Below, piece after piece: positions 23,897-32,853 of a stretch of 57,993 bases of DNA. The position numbers were made by a program, and so were the translations under genes. The number at the start of each line of letters is the position of its first letter. Within the stretch, counting starts at the first letter, position 1. The stretch covers positions 1 to 57,993 of the forward strand of contig JAEEGQ010000038.1 in NCBI GenBank assembly GCA_016280395.1. Reading direction: 5' to 3'. The DNA is from Lachnospiraceae bacterium. GTDB lineage: Bacteria > Bacillota > Clostridia > Lachnospirales > Lachnospiraceae. The notes beneath the pieces are model-generated. The model saw nothing but the letters and a program-made list of their open reading frames with translations, made no database searches and was not told the DNA's origin.

Positions 23897-24550
23897 ATGA
23901 GTGAGGTTTCCAAAATTGACAAGGATCGTGTACAGACACTATACGAATCAAGGTTTTTGAGCTTTTATGACCTTCAGTACGCGGAAGGGAAGCATTATTT
24001 TGAGGCTTCCCGCAGGGAAAAGCGCGATCTTGTGGTAAAAAAGAGCGACTATAATTTTAAGAAAATGCTCCCGGATGCGGTAACTATCGCTGTAATACTG
24101 CACCTTCCGGGCGGAGATACCAGGCTCCTTATGAACTATGAGTACAGGTATCCCGTAGGGCAGTTCCTCTTAAGTCCCGTGGCAGGGCTTCTTGACCCCG
24201 ATGACAAAAACGGGGATGACCCGCTTGTTACGGCGGCTATCCGCGAGATCAGGGAGGAGACGGGGTTGATCGTAAAGCCGGAAGACAAGGTCTATGTGAT
24301 GAACCCATGCGCCTTTTCGACTCCCGGAATGACTGACGAGAGCAATGCTTTCATGTGCGCGGAGATAACGCTGGACAGCCTCGACGGGATCAACCAGAAC
24401 GGGGCAGTCGGGACCGAGCTTTTTGACGGCTTTGAGCTTCTTGACAGGAAACACGCGAAGGAGATATATAAGACGGGCAGGGACGAACACGGTAATTTCT
24501 ATTCCCTTGCAACATGGATGATCCTTGGGATATTCCTTTCGCTGCAGTAA
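23897..24550 (+). CDS. Nudix hydrolase
   Basis: The 217-residue protein carries a Nudix box that starts at about residue 97 with GLLDPDDKNGDDPLV and ends at about 115-125 with IREIREETGLI. The catalytic REIREETG is intact, and the first half carries a two- to three-residue insertion. The upstream LLSPVAGLLD and later FSTPGMTDESNAFM resemble ADP-ribose pyrophosphatases of the NudF class, where PGMTxE follows the box, so a nucleotide-sugar or ADP-ribose substrate is the best guess. It is probably co-transcribed with the M13 peptidase gene. Confidence 0.88.
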   Translation: MSEVSKIDKDRVQTLYESRFLSFYDLQYAEGKHYFEASRREKRDLVVKKSDYNFKKMLPDAVTIAVILHLPGGDTRLLMNYEYRYPVGQFLLSPVAGLLDPDDKNGDDPLVTAAIREIREETGLIVKPEDKVYVMNPCAFSTPGMTDESNAFMCAEITLDSLDGINQNGAVGTELFDGFELLDRKHAKEIYKTGRDEHGNFYSLATWMILGIFLSLQ

Positions 24551-24639
24551 GACAGGGCAAAGAAAGGACCGGGCGGCTGCTTTTGCAAGCAGGGACAGGC
24601 AGCCGGTCATAAGGAAAGGTGTCGGCCGGTTCCGCCGGT

Positions 24640-24667
24640 TTGACATCGTACATTAATCTGCTATAAT
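24640..24667 (+). promoter_or_regulatory. Promoter of the membrane GGDEF gene
   Basis: TTGACA (24640-24645), a 16-base spacer and TATAAT (24662-24667) match consensus at slightly short spacing. The region from 24551 holds GC-rich inverted repeats (CTGCTT/AAGCAG around 24577-24592) without a T-tract. Confidence 0.75.
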
Positions 24668-24722
24668 ATTACTGACAATTATTTGTCGTTTACAAATACG
24701 CAAAAAAAGGCGGGATTTCGTT

Positions 24723-26168
24723 TTGAAACGATTCAGAAGTCTTGTTCTTCTTGCTGTTGTATTGCTTGCGGTCTTTGTTCTGATAATGGGGTTCTATTAT
24801 GTACAGGTAAGCGGAAACAGAACCCAGGCGTTTAATACGGGTGAGTTGCTCATAGATCAGATAGAGGTGCTCCTTGACAGGAACAGGGAGCAGGTCGCGT
24901 CGCTCACCGAGAGCCATAAAGAGGATTACATTACCAGAGCGCGCGCAGTGTCGTATATCATAGACCACGAACCGCTGATAGGCGCGGACAGCGAGGAGCT
25001 TAAGAAAATTGCAAAGCTGGTAAGTGTTGATGAGATATATCTCTTCGACGTCGGAGGGACCATCTACAGCGGCACCAACAGAAATTATATCGGGCTCAAC
25101 ATGGATTCGGGAGAGCAGATAGGCTTTTTTAAGCCGATGCTTAAAGACCGGAACTTAAGCCTTTGCCAGGATATAACGCCAAACACGGCCAACGGCGAGC
25201 TGATGATGTATGCGATGTGCTGGAGCGAGACGGGAGACCGTCTTGTGCAGGTGGGCGTCAAGCCGCAGAGCCTTATCGATGCGATGGATGAAAATTCGCT
25301 CGGACGCATTGTAGACGGGCTGCTGTTTTCGGAGGGTTACACGGTCATCATAGCAAATGCTGGCACAGGCGTGATCGAAGGCTCTTCCAAAGCAGAATAC
25401 CACAAGAGTACACTTGAAGAGATCGGTATCGACTATAAGAACCGGGCCAGAGGGGAAGTGTCCCACTGGACTTATAAAAACAGGGGAGTGCATTCTTACT
25501 GCACCCTTGAACCGTACGGCGATTATGTGATCGTTGTTTCACAGACGCATTCTTCCGCGAACCAAAACATAACCCGCGGGCTGATAATGATGACGGGTTA
25601 TGTACTTATCGCCCTTGCGATAGTGTTCTTCATAGTGCGGAAACTGACTGCGAAGATAGGCAATGAGCATAAATCCGCCAATACCGACCAGATGACGGGC
25701 TTCCTTAACAGGCGCGCGTACGAGACGGATGTGCTGAATGCCGCGAAGGACGCTTTGGGACAGGAATATGTATATGTTTCGATGGATCTTAACGGCCTTA
25801 AGGAAGTGAACGATTCACACGGGCACGAGGCCGGCGACAGGCTTATAAAAGGCGCGGCGGAGTGCATGGCAAAGGTGTTTTCGAAGTATGGGAACATTTA
25901 CAGGATAGGCGGAGACGAATTTGCTGCAATCCTGTATCTTCCGCCTTTTGAGCTGGACGAGCTTAAGCTCCTGTTCAAGAAACGAGTCAAATCCTGGGCT
26001 GAGGCCAGCGGGCTGCCGCTTGCCGTATCCTGCGGTTATGTGAGATCTGCCGACAACCCGGACACAGATCCTTCCGGGATCGCAAAGCTTGCGGACGCCG
26101 AGATGTACAAGGAAAAAGAGGCATATTACAGTGAGACGGGCCGCGACAGAAGGGCACGAAAGAACTGA
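24723..26168 (+). CDS. Membrane-bound GGDEF diguanylate cyclase with extracytoplasmic sensor
   Basis: The 481-residue protein has a first membrane helix at about residues 7-27, an extracytoplasmic Cache-like sensor region to about 280, and a second helix at about 283-305. The GGDEF domain runs from about 318 (NTDQMTGFLNRRAYETDV) and has the intact motif YRIGGDEFAA; the RxxD inhibitory site is absent. It should make c-di-GMP in response to an external signal. The start is TTG at 24723, as no ATG or GTG is available in frame near the ribosome site (AAAGGCGGG). It stands alone between a consensus promoter and a terminator. Confidence 0.88.
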   Translation: MKRFRSLVLLAVVLLAVFVLIMGFYYVQVSGNRTQAFNTGELLIDQIEVLLDRNREQVASLTESHKEDYITRARAVSYIIDHEPLIGADSEELKKIAKLVSVDEIYLFDVGGTIYSGTNRNYIGLNMDSGEQIGFFKPMLKDRNLSLCQDITPNTANGELMMYAMCWSETGDRLVQVGVKPQSLIDAMDENSLGRIVDGLLFSEGYTVIIANAGTGVIEGSSKAEYHKSTLEEIGIDYKNRARGEVSHWTYKNRGVHSYCTLEPYGDYVIVVSQTHSSANQNITRGLIMMTGYVLIALAIVFFIVRKLTAKIGNEHKSANTDQMTGFLNRRAYETDVLNAAKDALGQEYVYVSMDLNGLKEVNDSHGHEAGDRLIKGAAECMAKVFSKYGNIYRIGGDEFAAILYLPPFELDELKLLFKKRVKSWAEASGLPLAVSCGYVRSADNPDTDPSGIAKLADAEMYKEKEAYYSETGRDRRARKN

Positions 26169-26182
26169 ACACGGGAATTACA

Positions 26183-26212
26183 GGGCATCGCTTCGGGGCG
26201 GTGCCCTTTTTA
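26183..26212 (+). terminator. Terminator of the membrane GGDEF gene
   Basis: GGGCATCGC (26183-26191) pairs with GCGGTGCCC (26198-26206), with one G-T pair, and is followed by TTTTTA. Confidence 0.88.
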
Positions 26213-26213
26213 G

Positions 26214-26244
26214 TGAGTCAGTGGGGAATTTTCCCGGTGACTCA
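26214..26244 (+). repeat. 31-bp REP-like element, copy 1
   Basis: TGAGTCA and TGACTCA enclose a 17-base GC-rich core (GTGGGGAATTTTCCCGG). It is the most divergent of five copies in the window. It lies just upstream of the metY-like promoter. Confidence 0.75.
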
Positions 26245-26257
26245 CTTAACATTCTGT

Positions 26258-26286
26258 TTTACACTTTCGCTTTAATGTGCTATACT
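26258..26286 (+). promoter_or_regulatory. Promoter of the O-acetylhomoserine sulfhydrylase gene
   Basis: TTTACA (26258-26263), 17 bases and TATACT (26281-26286) lie about 28 bases before the ATG. The leader is too short to hold a SAM riboswitch or T-box. Confidence 0.7.
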
Positions 26287-26314
26287 GTTGAAAAAGTTTT
26301 TTTCGGAGGATGAT

Positions 26315-27589
26315 ATGAGAACGGAAACGAAATGCATCGAAGCAGGCTATACACCGAAAAACGGCGAATCCCGCATGATCCCCATTATACAGAGCACTAC
26401 CTTCAAGTACGATACCAGCGAAGATATGGGAAAGCTCTTTGACCTTGAGGCATCGGGTTATTTTTATACCCGTCTGCAGAACCCCACAAATGACTTTGTT
26501 GCCGCAAAGATAGCGGCGTTAGAGGGCGGTACGGCTGCGATGATGACTTCGTCCGGTCAGGCGGCATCCTTCTTTTCTGTTTTTAACCTTGCAAATGCGG
26601 GCGATCACGTGGTCGCATCCGCGTCCATCTACGGCGGGACCTTCAACCTGTTCAATGTGACGATGAAAAAGATGGGCATCGACTTTACTTTTGTCGATCC
26701 CGACTGCTCCGATGAAGAGCTTGAAGCTGCGTTTAAGCCGAATACCAAGGTCGTTTTCGGCGAGACCATCGCAAATCCCGCACTTGTCGTTTTCGATATC
26801 GAGCGCTTTGCAAAGGCTGCGCATGCGCACGGAGTTCCGCTCATCATCGATAATACCTTCGCAACACCCATAAACTGCAGGCCTATCGAGTGGGGCGCAG
26901 ACATTGTCATCCATTCGACTACGAAATATATGGACGGTCATGATGCCACGGTCGGCGGTGTTATCGTTGACAGCGGAAAATTCGACTGGATGGCGCATGC
27001 GGACAAGTTCCCGGGACTTTGCACTCCGGACGAATCCTACCACGGCATCACATATGCAGAGCGCTTCGGAAAAGAAGGCGCATATATCACAAAGGCTACG
27101 GCACAGCTCATGCGCGACCTCGGCTCGATCCCTTCGCCAATGAACTGCTACCTGTTAAATCTCGGGCTTGAGTCCCTTGCGGTAAGGATGGAAAGACACT
27201 GCAGGAATGCCGAGAAAGTAGCAGAATTCCTGAAGGATCATCCCAAGGTTGCATATGTTACATATCCCGGCCTTCCCGGCGACAAATACTACGAGAGGGC
27301 TAAGAAGTACATGCCAAACGGCACTTGCGGCGTTATCTCTTTCGGAGTAAAGGGCGGAAGGGCAAAGGCAGAGGAATTCATGAAGGGGCTTAAGCTGGCC
27401 ATTATCGCAACACATGTTGCCGATGCGCATACCTGTGTGCTCCATCCCGCTTCCTCGACGCACAGGCAGCTTTCCGACGAAGAGCTTGTTGCATGCGGTG
27501 TTATGCCCGATATGATCAGGCTTTCGGTCGGCATCGAGAATGTTCAGGATATCATCGAGGATGTAGCAGGCGCTCTCGAAAAGATCTGA
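26315..27589 (+). CDS. metY: O-acetylhomoserine sulfhydrylase-type PLP enzyme
   Basis: The 424-residue Cys/Met metabolism PLP-dependent enzyme probably makes homocysteine from O-acetylhomoserine and sulfide. The PLP-binding Lys204 is in VIHSTTKYMDGH, with Asp179 in LIIDNTFATP. TSSGQAASFF near residue 80 and SIYGGTFNLF near 104 are typical, as is the C-terminal STHRQLSDEEL. The opening ETKCIEAGYTPKNGE favours MetY over cystathionine gamma-synthase, though family members overlap. ATG 26315 follows GGAGG; an in-frame ATG at 26288 has no site. It is bracketed by two same-direction copies of a 31-bp repeat. Confidence 0.88.
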   Translation: MRTETKCIEAGYTPKNGESRMIPIIQSTTFKYDTSEDMGKLFDLEASGYFYTRLQNPTNDFVAAKIAALEGGTAAMMTSSGQAASFFSVFNLANAGDHVVASASIYGGTFNLFNVTMKKMGIDFTFVDPDCSDEELEAAFKPNTKVVFGETIANPALVVFDIERFAKAAHAHGVPLIIDNTFATPINCRPIEWGADIVIHSTTKYMDGHDATVGGVIVDSGKFDWMAHADKFPGLCTPDESYHGITYAERFGKEGAYITKATAQLMRDLGSIPSPMNCYLLNLGLESLAVRMERHCRNAEKVAEFLKDHPKVAYVTYPGLPGDKYYERAKKYMPNGTCGVISFGVKGGRAKAEEFMKGLKLAIIATHVADAHTCVLHPASSTHRQLSDEELVACGVMPDMIRLSVGIENVQDIIEDVAGALEKI

Positions 27590-27594
27590 CAGAG

Positions 27595-27625
27595 TGAGTC
27601 AGTGGGGTCGTTTCTCGCTGACTCA
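27595..27625 (+). repeat. 31-bp REP-like element, copy 2
   Basis: TGAGTCA, the 17-base core GTGGGGTCGTTTCTCGC and TGACTCA. It begins six bases after the metY stop, in the same orientation as the copy before that gene. Confidence 0.8.
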
Positions 27626-27764
27626 TTTAAAAGTCGGGATTTGTTTATCTTTGGTTCATAATCCGGTGGTACAATACAGAATGTGGGGCAGTGCGCCCAC
27701 AGTACCAAACACGGTCAAAGACAGGCATATCCGGTGTTTGAGCGTATTATCGGGAGATTATGGA

Positions 27765-29507
27765 ATGAACAGCTTTGTGCTTGACGGACCGCTTTTTACC
27801 ACAATGATGAGATGCGGTACCGAAAACTTGAGGAAAAACAGGACTATCGTTAACGATCTTAACGTCTTTCCGGTGCCGGACGGCGATACGGGCGACAATA
27901 TGTACATGACCGTAAAGTCCGGCTGTGACAATGTCACACCTGAAACAAAAGATCTTGGATGCGCGTCAAAGGATGCCGCAAGAGGAATGCTGCTCGGTGC
28001 GAGGGGCAACTCAGGCGTCATACTTTCGCGTATCTTCGCAGGCATTGCGGATGCCCTTGAAGGCCGTGAGACTTCGGATGTGAAGACCATGTGCCATGCC
28101 TTTGAAGAAGGAGTAAAGAAGGCATACGGCGCTGTTTCGACCCCGGTCGAGGGAACGATCCTCACGGTTTACCGTGAAGCAGCCGAGTATGTTTCAAAAA
28201 ACCGCGACAGATATACTACTTTTGAGGAGCTTTTTGATGATTTCCTTGCGGAAACAAGGCGTTCGCTCGAACGCACGCCACAGCTCTTAAAGGTGCTGCG
28301 CGAGGCGGGCGTTGTGGACAGCGGCGGCGCAGGGCTCTATTATATCATCGAGGGTATGAAAAAAGCCCTTGACTCCGAAGAACTTGGGACCGTTACGGAA
28401 GAAAGCGAAGGCGCTTCAGAGACCTACGCGCTTGTAAACAACGACAGCACGGACAGGCTCGAAGAGGACGGAACCGTTTACGGTTACTGTACGGAGTTCC
28501 TTTTGCAGCTCATGGCGTCAAAGAGTCACGGGACATCCCTTAAGATCGAACAGGTCGAGAAATGGCTCAAAGGCATCGGCGGCGATTCCATCGTTGCCTT
28601 CAGGGACGGCGATATCGTAAAGGTCCATGTGCATACAAGGAATCCGGGCAAGGTCCTTGAACATTTCCAGAAATACGGCGAATACCTGAAGCTAAAGATA
28701 GAGAATATGACACTCCAGAACAAGAACGTCCATATCAGGAACAATTTCCCGTCAGTGGGGGAAAAGGCGGATGAAGAGAACCGCAAAGCAGGTGCGGATG
28801 CGGTTGAAAAGGCCCCTGTGCTTACCGTTGAAAAGCCTGTCAGTGAGTATGCCTTTGTGGCTGTTGCCGCAGGGGACGGCCTTTCGCAGGTCTTTCGTGA
28901 CGGCGGAGCGGACTGCGTTGTTGACGGCGGACAGAGCAACAATCCGTCGGCCCAGACCTTTATAGAAGCCTTTAAGACGGTCAGGGCAAAGACTATCGTA
29001 GTCCTTCCAAACAACAAGAACATCATACTTACGGCCAACCAGGCGGCGGAGCTTTATACGGACAGCAAGGTTGTTGTCTTCCCGTCAAGGACAGTAGGCG
29101 AAGGCTATGCGGCGCTTGCCTGCGCGGACAGCTCGAGCACGGTTTCTCCCGACGAAATGTTAAAGATGATGGAGGAGAGCTCGGCAGGCGTTGCCACGGG
29201 CTATGTCTCAAAGGCTGTCAGGGATTCGGCAACAGGCAGCATAAAGGTTACGGCCGGTGATTATGTAGGCTTTGAAGGCGGCGAGATACTGTCGGATGAC
29301 AAGGATATCGAAAAGGCCGCAGAGGGGCTTTGCGAGAAGCTTTCGGCAGGAGAGCACGATCTTGTCATAGTGCTGAGCGGCGAAAACCGTACGGAAGAGG
29401 ATGCGGAGAAGCTCTGCAACAGGCTTTCCGCTAAATTCCCGGGCACAGAGTTTGCCCCGGCTGCGGGCGGCCAGCCGATCTACGATTTTATCATGATATT
29501 TGAATAA
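27765..29507 (+). CDS. fakA: DAK2-domain protein, fatty acid kinase catalytic subunit
   Basis: The 580-residue YloV/FakA-type protein begins with a DAK2 domain (NDLNVFPVPDGDTGDNMYMT, where the Asp cluster binds Mg-ATP), ARGNSGVILSRIFAG and DSGGAGLYYIIEGM. A middle domain (GYCTEFLLQL, VKVHVHTRNPGKVLEH) and the C-terminal FakB-contacting region (VDGGQSNNPSAQTF, VVLPNNKNIILTANQAAE) follow. It phosphorylates fatty acids bound to a DegV/FakB protein, and such a gene follows 21 bases downstream. ATG 27765 is chosen because homologues start at this motif; the frame is open for 57 codons upstream with no ribosome site. Confidence 0.9.
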   Translation: MNSFVLDGPLFTTMMRCGTENLRKNRTIVNDLNVFPVPDGDTGDNMYMTVKSGCDNVTPETKDLGCASKDAARGMLLGARGNSGVILSRIFAGIADALEGRETSDVKTMCHAFEEGVKKAYGAVSTPVEGTILTVYREAAEYVSKNRDRYTTFEELFDDFLAETRRSLERTPQLLKVLREAGVVDSGGAGLYYIIEGMKKALDSEELGTVTEESEGASETYALVNNDSTDRLEEDGTVYGYCTEFLLQLMASKSHGTSLKIEQVEKWLKGIGGDSIVAFRDGDIVKVHVHTRNPGKVLEHFQKYGEYLKLKIENMTLQNKNVHIRNNFPSVGEKADEENRKAGADAVEKAPVLTVEKPVSEYAFVAVAAGDGLSQVFRDGGADCVVDGGQSNNPSAQTFIEAFKTVRAKTIVVLPNNKNIILTANQAAELYTDSKVVVFPSRTVGEGYAALACADSSSTVSPDEMLKMMEESSAGVATGYVSKAVRDSATGSIKVTAGDYVGFEGGEILSDDKDIEKAAEGLCEKLSAGEHDLVIVLSGENRTEEDAEKLCNRLSAKFPGTEFAPAAGGQPIYDFIMIFE

Positions 29508-29528
29508 CACAGAGCAGGGAGGACTATT

Positions 29529-30395
29529 ATGTTACGTTTGTTCACAGACACGGATACCGATATGACGCCGGAAGTGGCGAAGGAGTTCGGGTATAACCTT
29601 ATCAGCATGCCCTACAGCTACGACGGAAAGACCGTATTCCCTTACGAGGATTTTGATGTATTTGAGTCGAAACCCTTCTACGATATGCTCCGTTCAGGCG
29701 TGATCCCTACCACAAGCGCCATCGGCAGGGAGAGATATATCACGTATTTCAAGCCCTTCCTTGAAGCCGGTGACGACATCCTTTACGTTCATTTTTCAAG
29801 AGCGATGACAGCTACTTTTGAGAGCATGGATGAAGCGATAAAAGAGCTTAAAGAGCAGTTCCCGGACAGAAAGATATATACCGTCGATACAAAGGCCATC
29901 ACCATCGGCGCACTGAGTGTCGTTTATGAGGCGGGCGACCTGTACAAAGCCGGCAAGACTGCCGAAGAGATCGTTTCCTGGGTTGAAAGGGAACGGGATC
30001 ATTTTGCCATCTATTTCTTTGCCGACGACCTTAAATTCTTCAAGCGCAGCGGCCGTGTGAGCGGTATCGCAGCAACCATGGGCAATATGATAGGCATCCG
30101 TCCCATCATCTATATCAGCGATGAAGGGAAGATGGTCAATATCGGCAAGGAACGCGGGCGTGAGAATGCTCTCAAACACCTTGTGAACCGTGTTAAGGAG
30201 CTTGGTGATGACGTGAAGGGACACCGCGTGATCATTGCGCATGCCGATGCCCCCGAGCTTGCGGCTATGCTCGAGAGCAAGCTTAAGGACGAATTCGGCG
30301 ATCTTGACATCATAACGGTAGTTGCGAACCCCACGGTAGGAAGCCATTGCGGGCCCGACAGCGTAGGTGTTTCTTTCCACGCGATACACAGGTAA
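29529..30395 (+). CDS. fakB: DegV-family fatty-acid-binding protein (FakB type)
   Basis: The 288-residue protein starts LRLFTDTDTDMTPEVAKEFG and has the ligand-binding VIPTTSAIGRERY (the TTS motif holds the fatty acid carboxylate). It continues ILYVHFSRAMTATFESM, then DLKFFKRSGRVSG and IIYISDEGKM, all standard for DegV proteins. The C-terminal NPTVGSHCGPDSVGVSF completes the fold. A GGGAGG ribosome site precedes the ATG. Adjacency to the FakA gene supports a fatty acid kinase complex that feeds exogenous or recycled fatty acids into phospholipid synthesis. Confidence 0.92.
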   Translation: MLRLFTDTDTDMTPEVAKEFGYNLISMPYSYDGKTVFPYEDFDVFESKPFYDMLRSGVIPTTSAIGRERYITYFKPFLEAGDDILYVHFSRAMTATFESMDEAIKELKEQFPDRKIYTVDTKAITIGALSVVYEAGDLYKAGKTAEEIVSWVERERDHFAIYFFADDLKFFKRSGRVSGIAATMGNMIGIRPIIYISDEGKMVNIGKERGRENALKHLVNRVKELGDDVKGHRVIIAHADAPELAAMLESKLKDEFGDLDIITVVANPTVGSHCGPDSVGVSFHAIHR

Positions 30396-30414
30396 ACGGA
30401 AGGGAAAATGTCAG

Positions 30415-31536
30415 ATGATCGAGATACGTGAAGTAAAGACGCGGAAGGAAAGAAAACAGTTCGTTGAATTCCCGCTTAAGATGTACAAGGACAATCCCTG
30501 CTTCGTTCCGCCGTTTTATGGCGACGAGATGAAGATATTCCGTAAGGATTATGTCTATAACGATATGTGCGAATCCGTCTTTTTTAACGCTTACAGGGAC
30601 GGAAAGATCGTCGGCAGGATATCCGGTATCCTCCAGCGCGTGTCAAACGAAAAACGTAACGAAAAGCGTGTAAGGTTCACCCGTTTTGACTCCATAGACG
30701 ATAAAGAAGTTGCCGGCGCGCTTTTTAAGGCGGTCGAGGACTGGGCCGTTTCGAAGGGAATGGACACCGTCTGCGGCCCGCTCGGATATTCGGATCTTGA
30801 GCGCGAAGGCCTGCTCATATACGGCTTTGACCAGGTATCAACCTTTGAAGAGCAGTATAATGCCGAATATTACGGAAAGTTGATCGAAAGCTGCGGTTAT
30901 GTGAAGGAGGTTGACTGGACGGAGTGCCAGCTGCGGTATCCGGCACAGGACGACGGCAAGCTTGACAGGCTTGCGGAGACCATCATGAAGAAATACAACC
31001 TTCATATCGGCCCCGCGAAGAATGTTAATGAATTCATAGACAAATACGCTTCACAGCTCTTTGAGATCCTCGATAAATCCTATGCAAACCTTTACGGGAC
31101 GGTGCCCTTTACGGAGGGCATGATAAAGATGACCATCGAGAATTTCAAGCTGATAATCGACTTAAGGTTCGTTGTGGTCATCCTTGACGAGAACGACAAA
31201 GTGGTGTGCCTCGGGGTATGCTTCCCGTCCCTTGCAAATGCGCTCAGGGGCTCGGGCGGACACCTGTATCCCACAACACTTATAAAGCTCCTGCATGACA
31301 TAAAGCACCCGAAGGTAATAGATCTCGGGCTTGTGGGCGTTGACCCCGAATGGGCGAACCGCGGCATAAGCACCGTGGCTATGGCAGGCATCATGCGGAT
31401 GCTGAAAAATGACGGGATAGAATATGCGGAGACCAACCTGAATCTTGAAGACAATACGAACATCCGCAACTTCTGGAAGCGTTTCGACAGCATCGAGCAC
31501 AAGAGAAGACGCTCGTATGTGAAGAAGATAAGCTGA
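30415..31536 (+). CDS. GNAT-like acyltransferase
   Basis: The 373-residue protein opens IEIREVKTRKERKQFVEFPL, and its N-terminal half reads FVPPFYGDEMKIF and SVFFNAYRDGKIVGRISG, as in GNAT-type proteins seen in Clostridia. Its C-terminal half (VIDLGLVGVDPEWANRGIST, then MRMLKNDGIEYAETNLNLEDN) matches GNAT motif A-like acetyl-CoA binding. It is 19 bases from the fakB stop, so it is probably co-transcribed. An acyl transfer role linked to fatty acid recycling is possible but not shown. Confidence 0.7.
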   Translation: MIEIREVKTRKERKQFVEFPLKMYKDNPCFVPPFYGDEMKIFRKDYVYNDMCESVFFNAYRDGKIVGRISGILQRVSNEKRNEKRVRFTRFDSIDDKEVAGALFKAVEDWAVSKGMDTVCGPLGYSDLEREGLLIYGFDQVSTFEEQYNAEYYGKLIESCGYVKEVDWTECQLRYPAQDDGKLDRLAETIMKKYNLHIGPAKNVNEFIDKYASQLFEILDKSYANLYGTVPFTEGMIKMTIENFKLIIDLRFVVVILDENDKVVCLGVCFPSLANALRGSGGHLYPTTLIKLLHDIKHPKVIDLGLVGVDPEWANRGISTVAMAGIMRMLKNDGIEYAETNLNLEDNTNIRNFWKRFDSIEHKRRRSYVKKIS

Positions 31537-31544
31537 TCTAAAGA

Positions 31545-31571
31545 CCCTCACTTAAAAAGTGGGGGTTTTTG
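31545..31571 (+). terminator. Terminator of the fakA-fakB-GNAT unit
   Basis: CCCTCACTT (31545-31553) pairs with AAGTGGGGG (31557-31565), with one mismatch or wobble, and is followed by TTTTT. Confidence 0.87.
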
Positions 31572-31606
31572 ATCAGATAAACGGCAGATGACTGAGGGCA
31601 TTTTTC

Positions 31607-31635
31607 TTGTTTTGGCAAGGTGTTTATGATAAAAT
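31607..31635 (+). promoter_or_regulatory. Promoter of the tadA operon
   Basis: TTGTTT (31607-31612), 17 bases and TAAAAT (31630-31635) lie about 20 bases before the tadA ATG. Confidence 0.55.
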
Positions 31636-31653
31636 GGCATAAGAGAGGCAGCC

Positions 31654-32133
31654 ATGGACGACGAAAAATACATGAAAAAAGCGATATCACTCGCAAAACG
31701 CGCAGCAAAGCTCGGTGAAGTGCCGATAGGCTGTGTTATCGTTTGCGGTGACGAGATAGTCGGGACGGGATATAACAAGCGTAAAACAAAACATACCACG
31801 CTTGCCCACGCCGAACTCCTTGCTATAGACAAGGCAAGCAGGAAGCTGGGCGACTGGCGGCTTGAAGGCTGCACCATGTATGTGACCTTAGAGCCTTGCC
31901 AGATGTGTTCCGGGGCCATAGTCCAGTCGCGTCTTGACCGCGTTGTGATCGGAACGATGAACCCGAAGGCGGGATGCGCGGGATCGATCTTAAATATCCT
32001 GCAGATGCCCGAGTTCAACCATCAGGTCGAGATAACTTATAATGTCTTAAAGGATGAATGTGCCGAACTTCTTACCTCCTTCTTTTCCAACCTGCGGGTA
32101 AGGCTTAAGGCAGAGAAATTAGGTGAAGTATGA
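31654..32133 (+). CDS. tadA: tRNA-specific adenosine deaminase
   Basis: The 159-residue zinc deaminase converts the wobble adenosine of tRNA-Arg(ACG) to inosine. The catalytic site is intact: H52-A-E54 in LAHAELLAID, and P-C82-xx-C85 in EPCQMCSGAI. Later it reads DRVVIGTMNPKAGCAGS, as TadA does. A GAGAGG ribosome site precedes the ATG. The stop overlaps the next gene by four bases. Confidence 0.95.
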   Translation: MDDEKYMKKAISLAKRAAKLGEVPIGCVIVCGDEIVGTGYNKRKTKHTTLAHAELLAIDKASRKLGDWRLEGCTMYVTLEPCQMCSGAIVQSRLDRVVIGTMNPKAGCAGSILNILQMPEFNHQVEITYNVLKDECAELLTSFFSNLRVRLKAEKLGEV

Positions 32134-32837
32134 TAATTCACGGTCTTAACAAATTAACGCTCCTGGATTATCCGGAGCATATGGCGTGTCTTGTTTTTAC
32201 GGGAGGGTGCAATTTCAGGTGCCCTTTCTGCCAGAATACAGATCTGGTGCTTGCTCCGGCAAGCCAGCCCGTGATCCCGGAGGAGGAGATATTCTCGTTC
32301 CTGAAAAAACGCAAGGGGGTCCTTGAGGGCCTGGTGATAACCGGCGGCGAACCTACTCTTAATGCGGATCTTTTCGATTTCATCGCAAAGGTCAAGGATG
32401 AGGGATATCTTGTAAAGCTTGACACAAACGGCACTGCACCGGATGTGATAAAACGGCTTCTTGGTGCAAGGCTCCTTGATTACATAGCCATGGACATAAA
32501 GAGTTCGCCGGAAAAATATGCTGCAACCGCAGGGATCAAGGATACTCCGGAGCTGCTTGAAAAGATCCGGGAATCTGTGGGGATAATAATGGATTCCGGG
32601 ATCGATTATGAGTTTCGGACAACTGTTGTTAAGGAACTGCATACAAAGGAAGATCTTATCGGTGCCGGCGGCATGATAAAGGGCGCCAGGGCTTATTATC
32701 TCCAGTCCTTCAGGGATTACGACGAGCTTGTGGGCGCAAAAGCCGGAACATACCACGCTCCGGACCCGGAGCTTCTTAAAAGCGTATGCGAAGCCTTAAA
32801 AGGCGACATAGATAAAGTTGAGATAAGGGGAATCTGA
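32130..32837 (+). CDS. Anaerobic ribonucleotide reductase activating protein-like radical SAM enzyme
   Basis: The 235-residue radical SAM protein has its cluster motif C27-xxx-C31-xx-C34 (GGCNFRCPFCQN), then LVITGGEPTLNADLF, which binds SAM, and VKLDTNGTAPDVIKRLL. This is the compact NrdG/PflA-related form used to activate glycyl radical enzymes; many genomes annotate it as anaerobic ribonucleoside-triphosphate reductase activating protein. No nrdD or other glycyl radical gene is present in the window, so its target is not visible. It overlaps tadA by ATGA. Confidence 0.88.
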   Translation: MIIHGLNKLTLLDYPEHMACLVFTGGCNFRCPFCQNTDLVLAPASQPVIPEEEIFSFLKKRKGVLEGLVITGGEPTLNADLFDFIAKVKDEGYLVKLDTNGTAPDVIKRLLGARLLDYIAMDIKSSPEKYAATAGIKDTPELLEKIRESVGIIMDSGIDYEFRTTVVKELHTKEDLIGAGGMIKGARAYYLQSFRDYDELVGAKAGTYHAPDPELLKSVCEALKGDIDKVEIRGI

Positions 32838-32853
32838 AACGGAGGGTTTACAC

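Noticed and set aside
22687-23951. Long antisense reading frames opposite the M13 peptidase gene
   Set aside because: They mirror a well-supported gene, lack ribosome sites and show no family motifs.
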